A stretch of 64,000 bases of DNA from Ureibacillus chungkukjangi (GCF_003217295.1 NZ_QJTJ01000003.1:1-64000); one strand, 5' to 3'; shown: positions 27,245 to 37,307, counted from the first letter of the stretch. The notes: generated by a model not told the origin, from the letters alone. Made by a program: numbers and translations.

Positions 27245-29071
27245 ATGCATAAGGTGAGCTTTTTTAAGTCCATTCACGTAAAAATTGTTCTGATATATGT
27301 ATTGTTAATCATTATCGCTCTACAGATTATTGGAATTTACTTCTCAGCCAAACTAGAAGAGAGCTTAAAAGAGAACTTTAAGGATTCGATTACACAGCGA
27401 ATTGACTTAGTTCAATACAGTATTCGAGAAGAATTATTAAAGGAACGCGATGAGAATAGCCCATTAGAACAAAGTCTAAGTGTAATTTTATCGGAGTTTT
27501 CAAATGAGGACATCAATGAGGTTTTAATCATTGATAATCGAAATAAAGTTCTTGCTACCTCAGATTCAGATAATCAATCTATCGTTGGTCAGCGTTTTAA
27601 TGAGGATACAATAACAAAATCAATGTCATCTGAAGATTATTCAGAGAATATTGCTCTGGATTCGGGTAACCGAGTATGGATTCTTGCTGCCCCTATTAAA
27701 GATAATGTGGGACCAAATGGCGAAGTGATTGGTGCAATCTATATTGAATCTGATATCGAAAGAGTTTTTGAGCAGATGAAAGACATTAACCGAATTTTTG
27801 CTATTGGAATTGTTATGTCTCTAGCTATTACCATTGTTCTCGGGATATTGTTTGCAAAAACCATTACAAAACCAATTCTAGACATGAGAAGACAGGCTCA
27901 GGCCATGTCGAGAGGGAACTATTCAAGGAAGGTTCGAGTATATGGGGACGATGAAATTGGTCAGCTTGCACTAGCCTTCAACCATTTAACAAACCGTTTA
28001 CAAGAAGCACAGTCTACTACCGAAGCTGAGAGAAGAAAGCTTGCTTCTGTTTTGAGTAATATGACAGATGGTGTAATAGCAACTGATCGAAAAGGTAAGG
28101 TCATTCTTATCAATGACCCAGCTTTGAACTTCTTAGATGTTACACGTGAAACAACTTTAGGTCGTCCAATCGCGTCTGTATTAGGTTTGGATGAAGAATA
28201 TAACTTTGAAGATTTAATTCATACACAGGAATCTATTAATTTAGATTATAGTACACAGGATAACCCATTTATTTTGAGAGCGAATTTTTCTGTCATTCAA
28301 AAGGAAACTGGATTTGTTAACGGGTTAATCACTGTTATTCATGATATAACTGAGCAAGAAAAAATTGAGATGGAGCGACGAGAATTCGTTGCCAATGTAT
28401 CTCATGAATTACGCACGCCATTAACAACGATGAGAAGTTATTTAGAGGCGCTAGCAGACGGTGCATGGCGAGATGAAAACATAGCGCCAACGTTTTTAAA
28501 TGTTACACAAACCGAAACAGAGCGTATGATTCGTCTAGTAAATGACTTATTGAATCTATCGAAAATGGATAGTCGCGATTACAAATTAAATAGAGAATTT
28601 GTGGAGTTTAATAAATTCTTTAACCGAATTATCGATCGCTTTGAGATGTCAAAATCACAAAATGTGCGGTTTGACCGATATATTCCAGATACCTCTTATT
28701 TTGTTGAAATTGATACTGATAAGCTAACTCAAGTAATTGATAATATTATTTCTAATGCTTTGAAATATTCACCAGATGGTGGGAATATTCGATTTGGATT
28801 TACCGTTCAAGAAAACATGTTAAAGGTCATGGTTTCGGATGATGGTATGGGGATTCCAAAAGAAAATGTAACGAAGATATTCGATCGTTTCTATCGTGTA
28901 GATCGAGCTAGATCTCGTGCAATGGGAGGTACAGGCTTAGGACTTGCTATCGCGAAGGAAATGATTGAAGCACATGGCGGTAAGATTTGGGCCGAAAGTG
29001 AGGAAGGAATAGGAACAACAATCTTCTTCACATTGCCATTTGAATTAGATGAGGCGGGTGATTGGGAGTGA
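27245..29071 (+). CDS. walK: Sensor histidine kinase WalK (YycG)
   Basis: 608-aa kinase: membrane helix at about 13-33, extracytoplasmic domain to about 180, second membrane helix (about 184-204), HAMP, PAS (about 262-370), HisKA with phospho-acceptor His387 in VSHELRTPL, and an ATPase domain with N, G1 (DDGMGIPKEN) and G2 (GGTGLGLAIAKE) boxes. It starts 5 bp after walR. The gene contains an exact parS site, apparently tolerated by codon choice. Confidence 0.97.
   Translation: MHKVSFFKSIHVKIVLIYVLLIIIALQIIGIYFSAKLEESLKENFKDSITQRIDLVQYSIREELLKERDENSPLEQSLSVILSEFSNEDINEVLIIDNRNKVLATSDSDNQSIVGQRFNEDTITKSMSSEDYSENIALDSGNRVWILAAPIKDNVGPNGEVIGAIYIESDIERVFEQMKDINRIFAIGIVMSLAITIVLGILFAKTITKPILDMRRQAQAMSRGNYSRKVRVYGDDEIGQLALAFNHLTNRLQEAQSTTEAERRKLASVLSNMTDGVIATDRKGKVILINDPALNFLDVTRETTLGRPIASVLGLDEEYNFEDLIHTQESINLDYSTQDNPFILRANFSVIQKETGFVNGLITVIHDITEQEKIEMERREFVANVSHELRTPLTTMRSYLEALADGAWRDENIAPTFLNVTQTETERMIRLVNDLLNLSKMDSRDYKLNREFVEFNKFFNRIIDRFEMSKSQNVRFDRYIPDTSYFVEIDTDKLTQVIDNIISNALKYSPDGGNIRFGFTVQENMLKVMVSDDGMGIPKENVTKIFDRFYRVDRARSRAMGGTGLGLAIAKEMIEAHGGKIWAESEEGIGTTIFFTLPFELDEAGDWE
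28138..28153. promoter_or_regulatory. Exact parS site inside walK
   Basis: TGTTACACGTGAAACA matches the consensus TGTTNCACGTGAAACA at every position. It lies in coding sequence, as most Bacillus parS sites do, about 20 kb from the site in spo0J. Confidence 0.93.
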
Positions 29072-30363
29072 AGCATGTAGAGCAAATTAAATCATTTGTC
29101 CTGTTCCTCCTCGTCTTTTTAAGTCTTATTCTAACATTCACAATATGGACGTATACGCCAGACTACCAAGATATTGAGGATCCACAAGTCGAACAAATCA
29201 CGCTCGGTGATAAAAAGGATATTCAAGAAATTTTCAAGCCTTATCGTATTTTAATTCATGAAAACGGTGGCTTTTTAGGGTCAACAGCACCAACAGCTAT
29301 CGATACCCTAATGGATGCGATTAAAGATTTAGATGCAACAGAACTCAGATTTATTCAAAGTAATTTATCAGAAGAAAAGCTGAACAGTATGATTCATTCA
29401 GAAAATCAGATGACCCTTTTCTTCCCGGCAGAAGTTCCGATTAATGCATTTGACTCTGTGCTGCAATTTACCCAAAGTGAGCTACCTGAAATTGCATTTA
29501 GCCATATCTTGATCGATTGGAGCAATATTGAAGAAACGAATACATTACAATTCTCCTTTATCAGCAAGGAAAAACAAACACTTTACACAACTGTTGTAGG
29601 TGTAGGACAAAGCGAGTTTAACTCGACTTATATGAAGACAGTTCAAAAAACAGTTCCTTATGAAGAAATCGTTAGAGCAAATGAGCTTTCCTTATATGTT
29701 CCTTCAAATGCAGTGGATTTAGTGCAATACACGTACTATATTGACGAGATTTCCACTGAGGTCTTTAAAGATATTTTGTTTGAAGATACAAACATCGTCC
29801 AAAAGAATTTTGATAATACAACTTATACGGATGGAATGGCTATGATGACATATGATTCGGGTAGTAAAACCATAAACTATGTCTATCCTGCATCTGAAAG
29901 TATGGTCGAAATTAAACATTCTGACCTTGTCCATGACAGCTACGATTTTGTAAATGACCATGGTGGACTAACAGGGGATTACCGATACAGCTACAACAAT
30001 ATACCGAAGCATGTTATTGAGTATCAGTTATATCTACAGGGCTTACCTGTATTCAGTAGTGTGACATCAACTCGTATTGCGGTTACTTGGGGTGCCAATC
30101 AGGTTTTCGAATATAAGAGGCCCTATTATTTATTTATCGCCTCTGAATCGTCAACTCGCCAATTACCTTCAGGGGTTGATATGGTAAAAACACTGCAAAC
30201 CTTAAAAGATATTGATGATTTAGTACTTGGCTATTATTTAACACCAGATCCTCAAAAAGCTAAAGTATATACGCTAGAACCAAGCTGGTTTGTTATTCGA
30301 GAGGGTAGCTGGGCACGTTTAACACCAGAGCCAGCAGGAGGTGCTCAGTATGGATTGGAGTAA
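29068..30363 (+). CDS. yycH: WalK-regulatory protein YycH
   Basis: 431-aa membrane-anchored extracytoplasmic protein. It has one N-terminal membrane helix (about 8-25), then a mixed alpha/beta region. With YycI it modulates WalK at the membrane. Starting at GTG 29068 makes a GTGA overlap with the walK stop, which is typical of coupled genes; a TTG at 29062 is the alternative. The 3' end overlaps yycI by 14 bp. Confidence 0.92.
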   Translation: MKHVEQIKSFVLFLLVFLSLILTFTIWTYTPDYQDIEDPQVEQITLGDKKDIQEIFKPYRILIHENGGFLGSTAPTAIDTLMDAIKDLDATELRFIQSNLSEEKLNSMIHSENQMTLFFPAEVPINAFDSVLQFTQSELPEIAFSHILIDWSNIEETNTLQFSFISKEKQTLYTTVVGVGQSEFNSTYMKTVQKTVPYEEIVRANELSLYVPSNAVDLVQYTYYIDEISTEVFKDILFEDTNIVQKNFDNTTYTDGMAMMTYDSGSKTINYVYPASESMVEIKHSDLVHDSYDFVNDHGGLTGDYRYSYNNIPKHVIEYQLYLQGLPVFSSVTSTRIAVTWGANQVFEYKRPYYLFIASESSTRQLPSGVDMVKTLQTLKDIDDLVLGYYLTPDPQKAKVYTLEPSWFVIREGSWARLTPEPAGGAQYGLE

Positions 30364-31243
30364 GTCCAAATCAATTTTCATCGTTGTATTTTTAATACTA
30401 GATGTCTTTTTATATTCGTTGTATTTAAACCGTCATACCGAAGCCCAGCTCGTTCAAAGAGGCTCGTCGCTGACACAAAAAACGATTGAAGCTCGGTTAA
30501 AGGATGACAATATTACGTACGGGGTTTTACCAACAAATATTGAAAAAGCCGCTTATATTTCTGGGAAAGTTAAGAATTTTGAACAAGAGACGCCTAAACT
30601 TGATAATGCAAAAAATATATTGATTGATAAAAACAAGCTGATCGTCACTTTAAAAAATCCAGTCAAAGTCAAAAATATTGATGAGGCAACTTCGTATAAT
30701 GATTTCTTGAAGGCAAATGTATATGAGGGTGCTTCCTATACTTTATGGAAAATCGATAAGGAAAACAAAAAAGCAACCTTCTTCCAAACCGTGAATACAC
30801 GGACACTCTACTACATTCTTAATGGTCTTGTAGAGGTAACCTGGAATGACCAAAATGAAATAGTAGAATACGAGCAAACGCTTTTAGAGGATATAGGAGC
30901 CTATGAAGAAGAAAAGGTTTTAACAACACCTCTAAGAGCAATTCAAACCATTTATAACAAAGGGCTTCTCTCACCAAATTCAACGATTACTGAGGTGAAC
31001 CTAGGGTATACAACCTTAGTACAATTTACGCAAACGCAAGTGTTTGTTCCAACATGGGAACTTCAGGTCCAAACAGAAGATGAAGGACAAAAAGAATATT
31101 TTGTTAATGCGGTTCAAGGTGGAATACTTGATTTGACGTTAGATGCTTCAAAGGTTGAAGAAGTTGAAGAGGCTGTAGAAGAAGCTATAACAGATGATTA
31201 TGAAATAAACCTAGATGCTGAAAATGACAAAAGTAGGGAGTAG
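30350..31243 (+). CDS. yycI: WalK-regulatory protein YycI
   Basis: 297-aa protein with one N-terminal membrane helix ([21 protein letters not shown]). The extracytoplasmic region is structurally similar to the second half of YycH in the family. It partners with YycH in control of WalK. ATG 30350 follows AGGAGGTG inside the yycH end. The acidic C-terminal tail ([17 protein letters not shown]) is notable. Confidence 0.92.
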   Translation: MDWSKSKSIFIVVFLILDVFLYSLYLNRHTEAQLVQRGSSLTQKTIEARLKDDNITYGVLPTNIEKAAYISGKVKNFEQETPKLDNAKNILIDKNKLIVTLKNPVKVKNIDEATSYNDFLKANVYEGASYTLWKIDKENKKATFFQTVNTRTLYYILNGLVEVTWNDQNEIVEYEQTLLEDIGAYEEEKVLTTPLRAIQTIYNKGLLSPNSTITEVNLGYTTLVQFTQTQVFVPTWELQVQTEDEGQKEYFVNAVQGGILDLTLDASKVEEVEEAVEEAITDDYEINLDAENDKSRE

Positions 31244-31247
31244 TAAT

Positions 31248-32036
31248 ATGCGATTTAGTGTTTTAGCAAGTGGTAGTACTGGAAATGCAATTTATATAGA
31301 AAACGATGAACATGCATTTCTAGTCGATGCCGGCTTAACAGGCAAAAAAATGGAGCAACTGTTTGCTAAAATTGATCGTGATATGAAAAAATTATCAGGA
31401 ATTTTAGTAACACATGAACATAGTGACCATATCAAGGGAATTGGTGTTTTAGCTCGAAAGTATAATGTCCCAATCTATGCAAATGAAAAAACGTGGCAGG
31501 CAATGGACGGTCATATTGGAAAGATAGCATTAGATCAAAAATTTGTTTTCAATATGGAAACGGTCCAATCCTTTGGGTCTTTAAATATCGAATCTTTTGC
31601 AGTTTCTCATGATGCAGCAGACCCTATGTTTTACGTGTTTCATGAAAACGGTCGTAAACTCGTACTAATTACGGACACGGGCTATGTCAGCGATCGAATG
31701 AAAGGGATTATCCGTGGGGCGGATTCCTTTGTATTTGAAAGTAATCATGATATCGGCATGCTTCAAATGGGGCGTTATCCTTGGTCTATCAAACGACGAA
31801 TTTTAAGTGATGTTGGACATGTTTCCAATGAGGACGCAGCTGTTGCCATGAGTGAGGTCGTTTTTGAAAAACCAACTCAAATTTACTTATCCCATTTAAG
31901 CAAGGATAATAACATGAAGGATTTAGCACGAATGAGCGTAACTCAAACCTTACAATCCTGCGGTATTATTGCCGGAGAATACGTGCAAATTCATGATACA
32001 GATGCTGAAGAACCAACTCTACTAGTTACGGTTTAA
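31248..32036 (+). CDS. walJ: Metallo-beta-lactamase fold hydrolase WalJ (YycJ)
   Basis: 262-aa MBL-fold protein: [12 protein letters not shown] (about 59-70) is the HxHxDH zinc motif, with further ligands near SHDAAD, TDTGY and the C-terminal YLSHLSKDN. WalJ proteins are predicted nucleases and have been linked to wall metabolism and DNA replication coordination. ATG 31248 follows GGGAG just after the yycI stop. Confidence 0.94.
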   Translation: MRFSVLASGSTGNAIYIENDEHAFLVDAGLTGKKMEQLFAKIDRDMKKLSGILVTHEHSDHIKGIGVLARKYNVPIYANEKTWQAMDGHIGKIALDQKFVFNMETVQSFGSLNIESFAVSHDAADPMFYVFHENGRKLVLITDTGYVSDRMKGIIRGADSFVFESNHDIGMLQMGRYPWSIKRRILSDVGHVSNEDAAVAMSEVVFEKPTQIYLSHLSKDNNMKDLARMSVTQTLQSCGIIAGEYVQIHDTDAEEPTLLVTV

Positions 32037-32114
32037 ATTTTATAAAGATAGAAAAAATTTAATTGTTGGCGGCGGCTTGGAAGGGTTAATCTTTCAAGTA
32101 TATACGCATAAGAT

Positions 32115-32155
32115 AAAAATCACCTCGACTTAATTTAGTTGAGGTGATTTTTTTA
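32115..32155 (+). terminator. Terminator of the walR-walJ operon
   Basis: AAAATCACCTC pairs with GAGGTGATTTT around a 14-base loop and is followed by TTT. Confidence 0.88.
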
Positions 32156-32247
32156 TCATTTTTAATTTTGTTTTATTTCATTTTCATGTAATTTTAATGT
32201 TTGGGTTGTATCATAATGACAAGTACAAAGGGAAAGGATTGAAAAAG

Positions 32248-33534
32248 ATGAGCTACTATAACGATGATGAAAATAAACAACAAGAACAAAATGAATCTGT
32301 AAATTCTTACTCACCTCTCCAAGAACGATTGAAACGTGAGCAAGATGAAGAAAATAAAAGACGCTCTAAAAAAAAAAGTGGAGGCAGCAAGGCAGGATAC
32401 TTTTTAAGTGGACTGTCGGGCGTTATCATTGGGGCATTGCTCATTTGGTTATTAGTACCGTCCATGACAAATCAGCTTCCAAGTCAATCAGCAACAAAAA
32501 ACAACAATTCTGAATCAACAATTACACAAACAGCTACAGAGGTAACATCAGATATTGTAACTGCAGTTGAATCTGTGTCAGATGCCGTTGTAGGGATAAC
32601 AAATATCCAAGAAGTAAGTGATTTCTGGAATCAACAAGAAGCAACAGCTGAGGCAGGTAGTGGATCTGGTGTAATCTATAAAGTAGAAAATGAACTTGCC
32701 TATATCATTACAAACTACCATGTAATAGAAGGCGCTAAACAGCTTGAGGTTACATTGACAGATGGATCTAAAGAAGAAGCAAAATTGGTTGGTAGCGATA
32801 TTTGGACAGATTTAGCAGTTATTTCAATCAGCAGCGAAAAGGTTGAAACGGTTGCAAAATTTGGAGATTCTGATGTATTAAAACAGGGAGAATCAGTAAT
32901 TGCGATTGGGAATCCGCTTGGCTTAGACTTCTATGGCTCAGTAACAACAGGTGTAATCTCAGGTACTGACCGAGCAGTTCCAGTTGATTTAAACGCAGAT
33001 GGCAACGAAGACTGGGAGGTAGAAGTTCTTCAAACTGATGCTGCCATTAACCCAGGAAACAGCGGTGGAGCATTAATTAACATTGCTGGGGAATTAGTAG
33101 GCATTAACTCCATGAAAATTGCTCAAGATACAGTTGAAGGCTTAGGCTTCTCAATTCCTATTAATTCGGTGATTCCAATTATTGAAGAGCTAGAACGAAA
33201 TGGTGAAGTGAAACGCCCAACGATGGGAATTGGTTTGTTGGATTTAACAGACGTGCCTGCATTTTACCAACAACAAACCTTAAAATTACCTGAGGAAGTG
33301 ACAACAGGTGTTGTAGTTTCGGAGGTAGTAGAAGGATCAGCAGCAGGTAACGCTGGTGTTCAGCAATATGATGTCATTGTTGAAATGGGCGGACAAAAAG
33401 TAGAAAATTCCATTGATCTACGTCAATACCTATACAACGAAACAGATATTGGAGAAACTTTAACAATTAAAGTGTATCGTCAAGGTGAGCTAGTAGAGCT
33501 AAATTTAACATTAACTGAAGGAACAACAGTGTAA
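32248..33534 (+). CDS. htrA: HtrA-family membrane serine protease (YyxA/HtrC)
   Basis: 428-aa envelope quality-control protease. Charged cytosolic N-terminus, one membrane helix (GYFLSGLSGVIIGALLIWLL, about 48-70), trypsin-like domain with His158 (NYHVIEG), Asp188 (WTDLAVI) and Ser272 (NPGNSGGAL), and a C-terminal PDZ domain (about 325-425). The first in-frame ATG (32197) has no ribosome-binding site; AAAGGA precedes 32248. It follows the wal operon as in B. subtilis, though a terminator separates them. Confidence 0.95.
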   Translation: MSYYNDDENKQQEQNESVNSYSPLQERLKREQDEENKRRSKKKSGGSKAGYFLSGLSGVIIGALLIWLLVPSMTNQLPSQSATKNNNSESTITQTATEVTSDIVTAVESVSDAVVGITNIQEVSDFWNQQEATAEAGSGSGVIYKVENELAYIITNYHVIEGAKQLEVTLTDGSKEEAKLVGSDIWTDLAVISISSEKVETVAKFGDSDVLKQGESVIAIGNPLGLDFYGSVTTGVISGTDRAVPVDLNADGNEDWEVEVLQTDAAINPGNSGGALINIAGELVGINSMKIAQDTVEGLGFSIPINSVIPIIEELERNGEVKRPTMGIGLLDLTDVPAFYQQQTLKLPEEVTTGVVVSEVVEGSAAGNAGVQQYDVIVEMGGQKVENSIDLRQYLYNETDIGETLTIKVYRQGELVELNLTLTEGTTV

Positions 33535-33556
33535 AGTCTAGATAAAAATAAATGTT

Positions 33557-33964
33557 TGTGGATAACTTTTAAAAAAATATACACAAAGAGTGGTGGAAGA
33601 AAAGCCTTTTCTTTCCTACTCTTTTTTTGTCTGTTACAATGGATTGTGGATAAAGTAGGATGAATTGTGAATAAGTTTGTTGAAATTTCTGAAAAAAAGG
33701 AGGGACGTAATTTTGACGAAGTATAGCTGTGAAACCCATATAGATCACGCATTAGACATGTTCGTAGCGGAGACACAAGAGTTCCCAATTATGGATAAAC
33801 TGTCTGAGGAAAAAAAGTTATCCACAAAATGCTCTTACTGTGAAGAGCTAGCAACATATATTGTATCAAGTAAATAACTTTACACAATATATAGATTGCA
33901 ATTGTGGATATGTGTATAACTTTTGTGGATAAGGTGTTTGTAAATGAATTGTTAAGGTGGATAA
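33557..33964. promoter_or_regulatory. Cluster of DnaA boxes between htrA and rlmH
   Basis: Exact TTATNCACA matches occur at 33557-33565, 33645-33653, 33666-33674, 33911-33919 and 33924-33932 (all minus orientation) and at 33818-33826 (plus, inside the small CDS). One-mismatch sites lie at 33903-33911 and 33956-33964. Eight sites in ~410 bp is far above chance for this base composition. It resembles the oriC-proximal DnaA-box clusters known from B. subtilis that restrain initiation; the function here is inferred. Confidence 0.82.
33713..33877 (+). CDS. CxxH/CxxC small protein
   Basis: 54-aa protein of the Bacillales family named for its motifs: CETH near residue 5 and CSYC near residue 41, likely a zinc site. 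Start chosen as TTG 33713, nine bases after AGGAGGG, which gives MTKYSCETHIDHALD; the 33677 start lacks support. It lies just upstream of rlmH as in relatives. A DnaA box falls inside the coding sequence. Confidence 0.85.
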   Translation: MTKYSCETHIDHALDMFVAETQEFPIMDKLSEEKKLSTKCSYCEELATYIVSSK

Positions 33965-34109
33965 ATTGTTTGTATTTAAATTTTCTAACAAAATTGAAAA
34001 CCAGAAACCCTATAACAGTGACTGTTGAAGCGTTCTCTTAAAAGCCTTTGAATGAGGTTAATTGAGTTGGGAAATTTAAATATGAATGGAATGTAAAGGT
34101 GGAAAATCT

Positions 34110-34589
34110 GTGAATATCACGATCATTTCGGTCGGAAAGTTAAAAGAAAAGTATTTAAAGATGGGCATTGACGAATATGTAAAACGTCTAGGTGGGTATG
34201 CCAAGGTTGAATTAGTAGAAGTCCCAGATGAAAAGGCCCCTGAACAATTAAGCGAGGCCGAAATGGAAATCGTCAAACGTAAGGAAGGCGAACGAATACT
34301 AGCAAAGGTCAATGACGGCATGCATGTCATTGCCCTGGCAATCGATGGAAAAATGAAATCCTCCGAAGACATGGCAAAGGACCTCGAATCCCTCATGACA
34401 TACGGCACCAGCAAAGTAGCCTTTATCATCGGCGGCTCACTAGGCCTACATGAAGACGTCCTAAAACGCGCAGATGAAAAACTAAGCTTCGGCAAAATGA
34501 CCCTCCCCCACCAGCTCATGAAGCTCGTGCTGGTCGAGCAGATTTATCGGAGCTTTAGGATAATTAAGGGTGAACCGTATCACAAATGA
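34110..34589 (+). CDS. rlmH: 23S rRNA (pseudouridine-1915 N3) methyltransferase RlmH
   Basis: SPOUT-class methyltransferase of 159 aa, modifying pseudouridine 1915 in helix 69. [18 protein letters not shown] (about 101-118) forms the trefoil-knot SAM site, and the C-terminal [14 protein letters not shown] is conserved. Start is GTG 34110 after AAAGGTGG, matching the usual length. Its 3' end is the attachment site of SCC elements in staphylococci and is duplicated 18.4 kb downstream here. Confidence 0.97.
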   Translation: MNITIISVGKLKEKYLKMGIDEYVKRLGGYAKVELVEVPDEKAPEQLSEAEMEIVKRKEGERILAKVNDGMHVIALAIDGKMKSSEDMAKDLESLMTYGTSKVAFIIGGSLGLHEDVLKRADEKLSFGKMTLPHQLMKLVLVEQIYRSFRIIKGEPYHK

Positions 34590-34662
34590 TGGTAAAGCAG
34601 CGAGGTGAATTTGTGATAGAAGGAGATATTTTAAAGAAAATATTATAAGTAAACCCGTAAGA
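34577..34662 (+). repeat. Putative left attachment site at the rlmH 3' end (direct repeat copy 1)
   Basis: Starts GTATCACAAATGATGGTAAA across the rlmH stop codon and aligns without gaps to 53014-53099 at roughly 70-75% identity, highest in the first 20 bases. Both copies carry an open frame from the ATG ending in a TAA at the same place (MVKQ...LKKIL and MVKQ...LKRIL). The SCC attB of staphylococci has the related core TATCATAAATGATG at the same position in rlmH. Confidence 0.72.
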
Positions 34663-34694
34663 GTAGCCATTGCATTCTTACGGGTTACTTTGTA
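34649..34694. terminator. Hairpin after rlmH / at island left end
   Basis: GTAAACCCGTAAG (34649-34661) pairs with CTTACGGGTTAC (34677-34688), one base bulged. It lies between rlmH and the convergent HTH gene. Confidence 0.65.
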
Positions 34695-34703
34695 TTAGAA
34701 AGT

Positions 34704-35453
34704 TTAATATGTACTTTCTTCAAGCCTCTTAAGTGCCTTTTCGTATGCTGCCTTTCTTTCTCTTTCTTCCCAATCGAGATTTTGTAAAATTCGCTGCCAA
34801 TAGATATTTCCTTCATCTGCATAAGATTTTGCAGTTTCTCTCCATAGATATGCTTCCGCTTCTTCAAGAACAATATAATGTCGACTATAGATTTTAAAAT
34901 GAGGCATTCCATCTTCTTTGATTAGATTATAAATTGTAGAGGAACTTGTACGAAAGTGATTTGCTGCTTCTTTTATGGTTAGGACCGTTCTTCCATAGTA
35001 ACTTTCTTTGTCTTTTTTAGCATAGTTTTTTATTTCATTTGAAAAATTGGCTAGTTCTTCTCTAATTATTTTTCGTAATATTTCATCAATCATAGTCGGT
35101 GTCTCCTTTTTATGAAAATGAGCGATTTCAGATTGAACGCTTTTTACATCCCAGTGATTATCTGGATCAGTCCATCCAAATTTTTTGTAATTCTCAATTG
35201 TTTCTTTAATCTCATCTTCATCCAAAATTATTCGAGATTTAACTTTCCTATGGGGCATGGCTCTAGATAGTGTTAATTGCCGTATTATAGAAGAACCAAT
35301 GCCAGTTAATGAGGATACTTCTTTGATAGTTAAATATTTTTTTGACGAATATTCCTTATTACGAAACAAATCATTTATAGAAGTGGATATTTCATCTTTA
35401 ATGATACTTCCCAGAAGGTATTCAAATGAAGGATTGTTTAACGGCCCATTCAT
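34704..35453 (-). CDS. DNA-binding protein with two excisionase-type HTH domains
   Basis: 249-aa protein with two helix-turn-helix units of the MerR/excisionase (HTH_17) type. The first (YLTIKEVSSLTGIGSSIIRQL, then a wing with MPHRKVKSRIIL) is at about residues 38-85; the second (VLTIKEAANHFRTSSSTIYNL, then MPHFKIYSRHYIVL) is at about 154-200. Start chosen after GGAGG; the longer frame reads into the GNAT gene. Likely a recombination directionality factor or regulator of the island, by analogy with excisionases. Co-directional with the GNAT gene 17 bp upstream. Confidence 0.75.
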   Translation of the reverse strand: MNGPLNNPSFEYLLGSIIKDEISTSINDLFRNKEYSSKKYLTIKEVSSLTGIGSSIIRQLTLSRAMPHRKVKSRIILDEDEIKETIENYKKFGWTDPDNHWDVKSVQSEIAHFHKKETPTMIDEILRKIIREELANFSNEIKNYAKKDKESYYGRTVLTIKEAANHFRTSSSTIYNLIKEDGMPHFKIYSRHYIVLEEAEAYLWRETAKSYADEGNIYWQRILQNLDWEERERKAAYEKALKRLEESTY

Positions 35454-35470
35454 ATAATTGCCTCCGTCCA

Positions 35471-36016
35471 TTAAACGTTTTTCCATTCTAGATTACCAAT
35501 CCTCAAGTTGTCACTTTTATTTTCAAGTAAAACAACTGTGAAATGGTGTTTTTTGTAGAAGTGAACTAATCTTTCGAGATGGTCACTATCAACTTTGGAT
35601 ATCCAGCCAGTGATGCTATTTATATTTCTCTCTCTTGCAATTTTAATTAATGTGTTTAAAAGAATGCTTCCGTAACCATGACTAGTAAGATGCTCTTCAA
35701 TCTCAATATCTGCTAGAGAAATATTAGTAAAGTCCTCATTAATAAACGCTTTTAAGACAGGGTCAGGACGTAGAATACCTTTATTAGTTATAATTCTTAT
35801 TCCAAGAAAAATCATTTTTTCTTCTTCCTTAGGGGTGTCTTTATAAAAATGTCTATATTGAATTAAAGAGTACTTCTCCTTTTCTATCGTTGAAATTATT
35901 TCAAATCCTCTACTTTCTAAAATTTCTGTCTGGTACTTTACCTCAAAATCAATATCATTTCTCCGCATTAATGGTGTAATAGTATTTCTATTAAATAATT
36001 GATTAAATAAATTCAT
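35471..36016 (-). CDS. GNAT family N-acetyltransferase
   Basis: 181-aa protein. The acetyl-CoA loop is visible as HGYGSILLNTLIKIARERNI (about residues 112-131), followed by the FYKKHHF motif near the C-terminus, both typical of GNAT folds. The substrate cannot be told. GGGGGATTTAGA precedes the ATG. It is divergent from the CBASS operon and forms an operon with the HTH gene. Confidence 0.78.
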   Translation of the reverse strand: MNLFNQLFNRNTITPLMRRNDIDFEVKYQTEILESRGFEIISTIEKEKYSLIQYRHFYKDTPKEEEKMIFLGIRIITNKGILRPDPVLKAFINEDFTNISLADIEIEEHLTSHGYGSILLNTLIKIARERNINSITGWISKVDSDHLERLVHFYKKHHFTVVLLENKSDNLRIGNLEWKNV

Positions 36017-36228
36017 TCTAAATCCCCCAGTATCCTTAGGAATATACGTTCGCGTTTACTATGTATTAGTATATAATCTATGGTACAATTAAACTACATA
36101 AATTTACAAATTATTGAAATATTAGATATTATAATAATGAGGATTAAAACAATATTAGCAACTAAGAAAGTTACCGATTTTTGTAGTACTATAGTGGAAA
36201 AGAAAAACTAATTTTTGGGGGTTAACAA

Positions 36229-37305
36229 ATGGCTGATATTCAAAAACAATTTGAAGAATTCCATGATGCAATTAAATTAAAGCGTTTTAAAGAGAATGAA
36301 GAATTACGGGAAAAAAGAGATATCATCACCAAAAAAATAAAGAAAGGTGTTAAGACCAAATTTGAAGAAATGGAAAAAGATGTACCAAGTCTAGAATTTA
36401 TAGACCAAGGAAGTTATGCTGTAGATCTTGGTATTATTCCAGAAGATAAAGACTATGACATAGATGAAGGAGTAATCTTTGATCTCTATAAAGAAGATTA
36501 TACCGACAGCGTAGAACTTAAAATGATAATTAGAGACATCCTAGAAAACCACACTAATACACCACCTAAGATAAAAAACCCCTGTGTAACAATAACCTAT
36601 TCATTAGATGATGAACCAGCATATCATGTCGATTTACCAGTGTATATAAAATCAAAGTACGATAACAATTTGTATCTTGCTTGGGGCAAGGAGTTTTCAA
36701 ACCAAGATAATAAGCATTGGGATCTTGCCGATCCAGAAGGACTAAACGACCATATTAGAAATTCGTTTAAAGATGATGCAAAGAAACAATTTAAGAGAGT
36801 TGTTAGATACATGAAAAAGTGGAAGGATATTTGCTTCAACTCTTCAGGAAATTCGCGCCCTCCTAGTATAGGATTAACTATTGCAGCAGTCGATTTATTT
36901 TCTTATAAGCAATCATATAACTACTTATCAGGAAAATTTAAAGATGATGATTTGGGGGCTCTAAAAGATCTTGTAAGTAAATTAAAAAATAAATTTATAT
37001 TAAAGTGGGATCCCGATTTGGAGAAAAGTTTTTATACTATTGAATACAATTTACCTGTACAACCATATAGTAATGTCTTCTCTAAGATGTCGAATAACCA
37101 AATGGATTCTTTTTATCAGAAACTAAATGAATTAGAAAATGCATTAACTGAAGCAGAAAGTAAAAGTGACCCACACGAAGCGTGTAAAGTTCTTAGTCCC
37201 AAATACTTTGGCGATAAATTCCCAATACCTGAATCAAAAGAGGCAAGATATCAACAAGTTGCTTTATCTAGTGCGCCTTCTTCCAACTCTGCTAAAGGGG
37301 ATTAA
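36229..37305 (+). CDS. CBASS cyclic oligonucleotide synthase (CD-NTase)
   Basis: 358-aa cGAS/DncV-like nucleotidyltransferase that makes a cyclic nucleotide signal on phage infection. The active site reads GSY at 61-63, then DYDID with Asp77 and Asp79, and a third carboxylate at Asp135 (YHVDLPVY). The C-terminal alpha-helical part contains KKWK and PSIGLTIAAVDLF. The tail is flexible (SSAPSSNSAKGD), as expected for a protein whose C-terminus is handled by Cap2. The clade and product are not assigned. cap2 starts two bases after the stop. Confidence 0.9.
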   Translation: MADIQKQFEEFHDAIKLKRFKENEELREKRDIITKKIKKGVKTKFEEMEKDVPSLEFIDQGSYAVDLGIIPEDKDYDIDEGVIFDLYKEDYTDSVELKMIIRDILENHTNTPPKIKNPCVTITYSLDDEPAYHVDLPVYIKSKYDNNLYLAWGKEFSNQDNKHWDLADPEGLNDHIRNSFKDDAKKQFKRVVRYMKKWKDICFNSSGNSRPPSIGLTIAAVDLFSYKQSYNYLSGKFKDDDLGALKDLVSKLKNKFILKWDPDLEKSFYTIEYNLPVQPYSNVFSKMSNNQMDSFYQKLNELENALTEAESKSDPHEACKVLSPKYFGDKFPIPESKEARYQQVALSSAPSSNSAKGD

Positions 37306-37307
37306 TA

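Noticed and set aside
36055-36089. CBASS promoter (TTTACT with TATAAT or TACAAT)
   Set aside because: The spacers are 11 or 23 bases, outside the working range, so the promoter could not be assigned.
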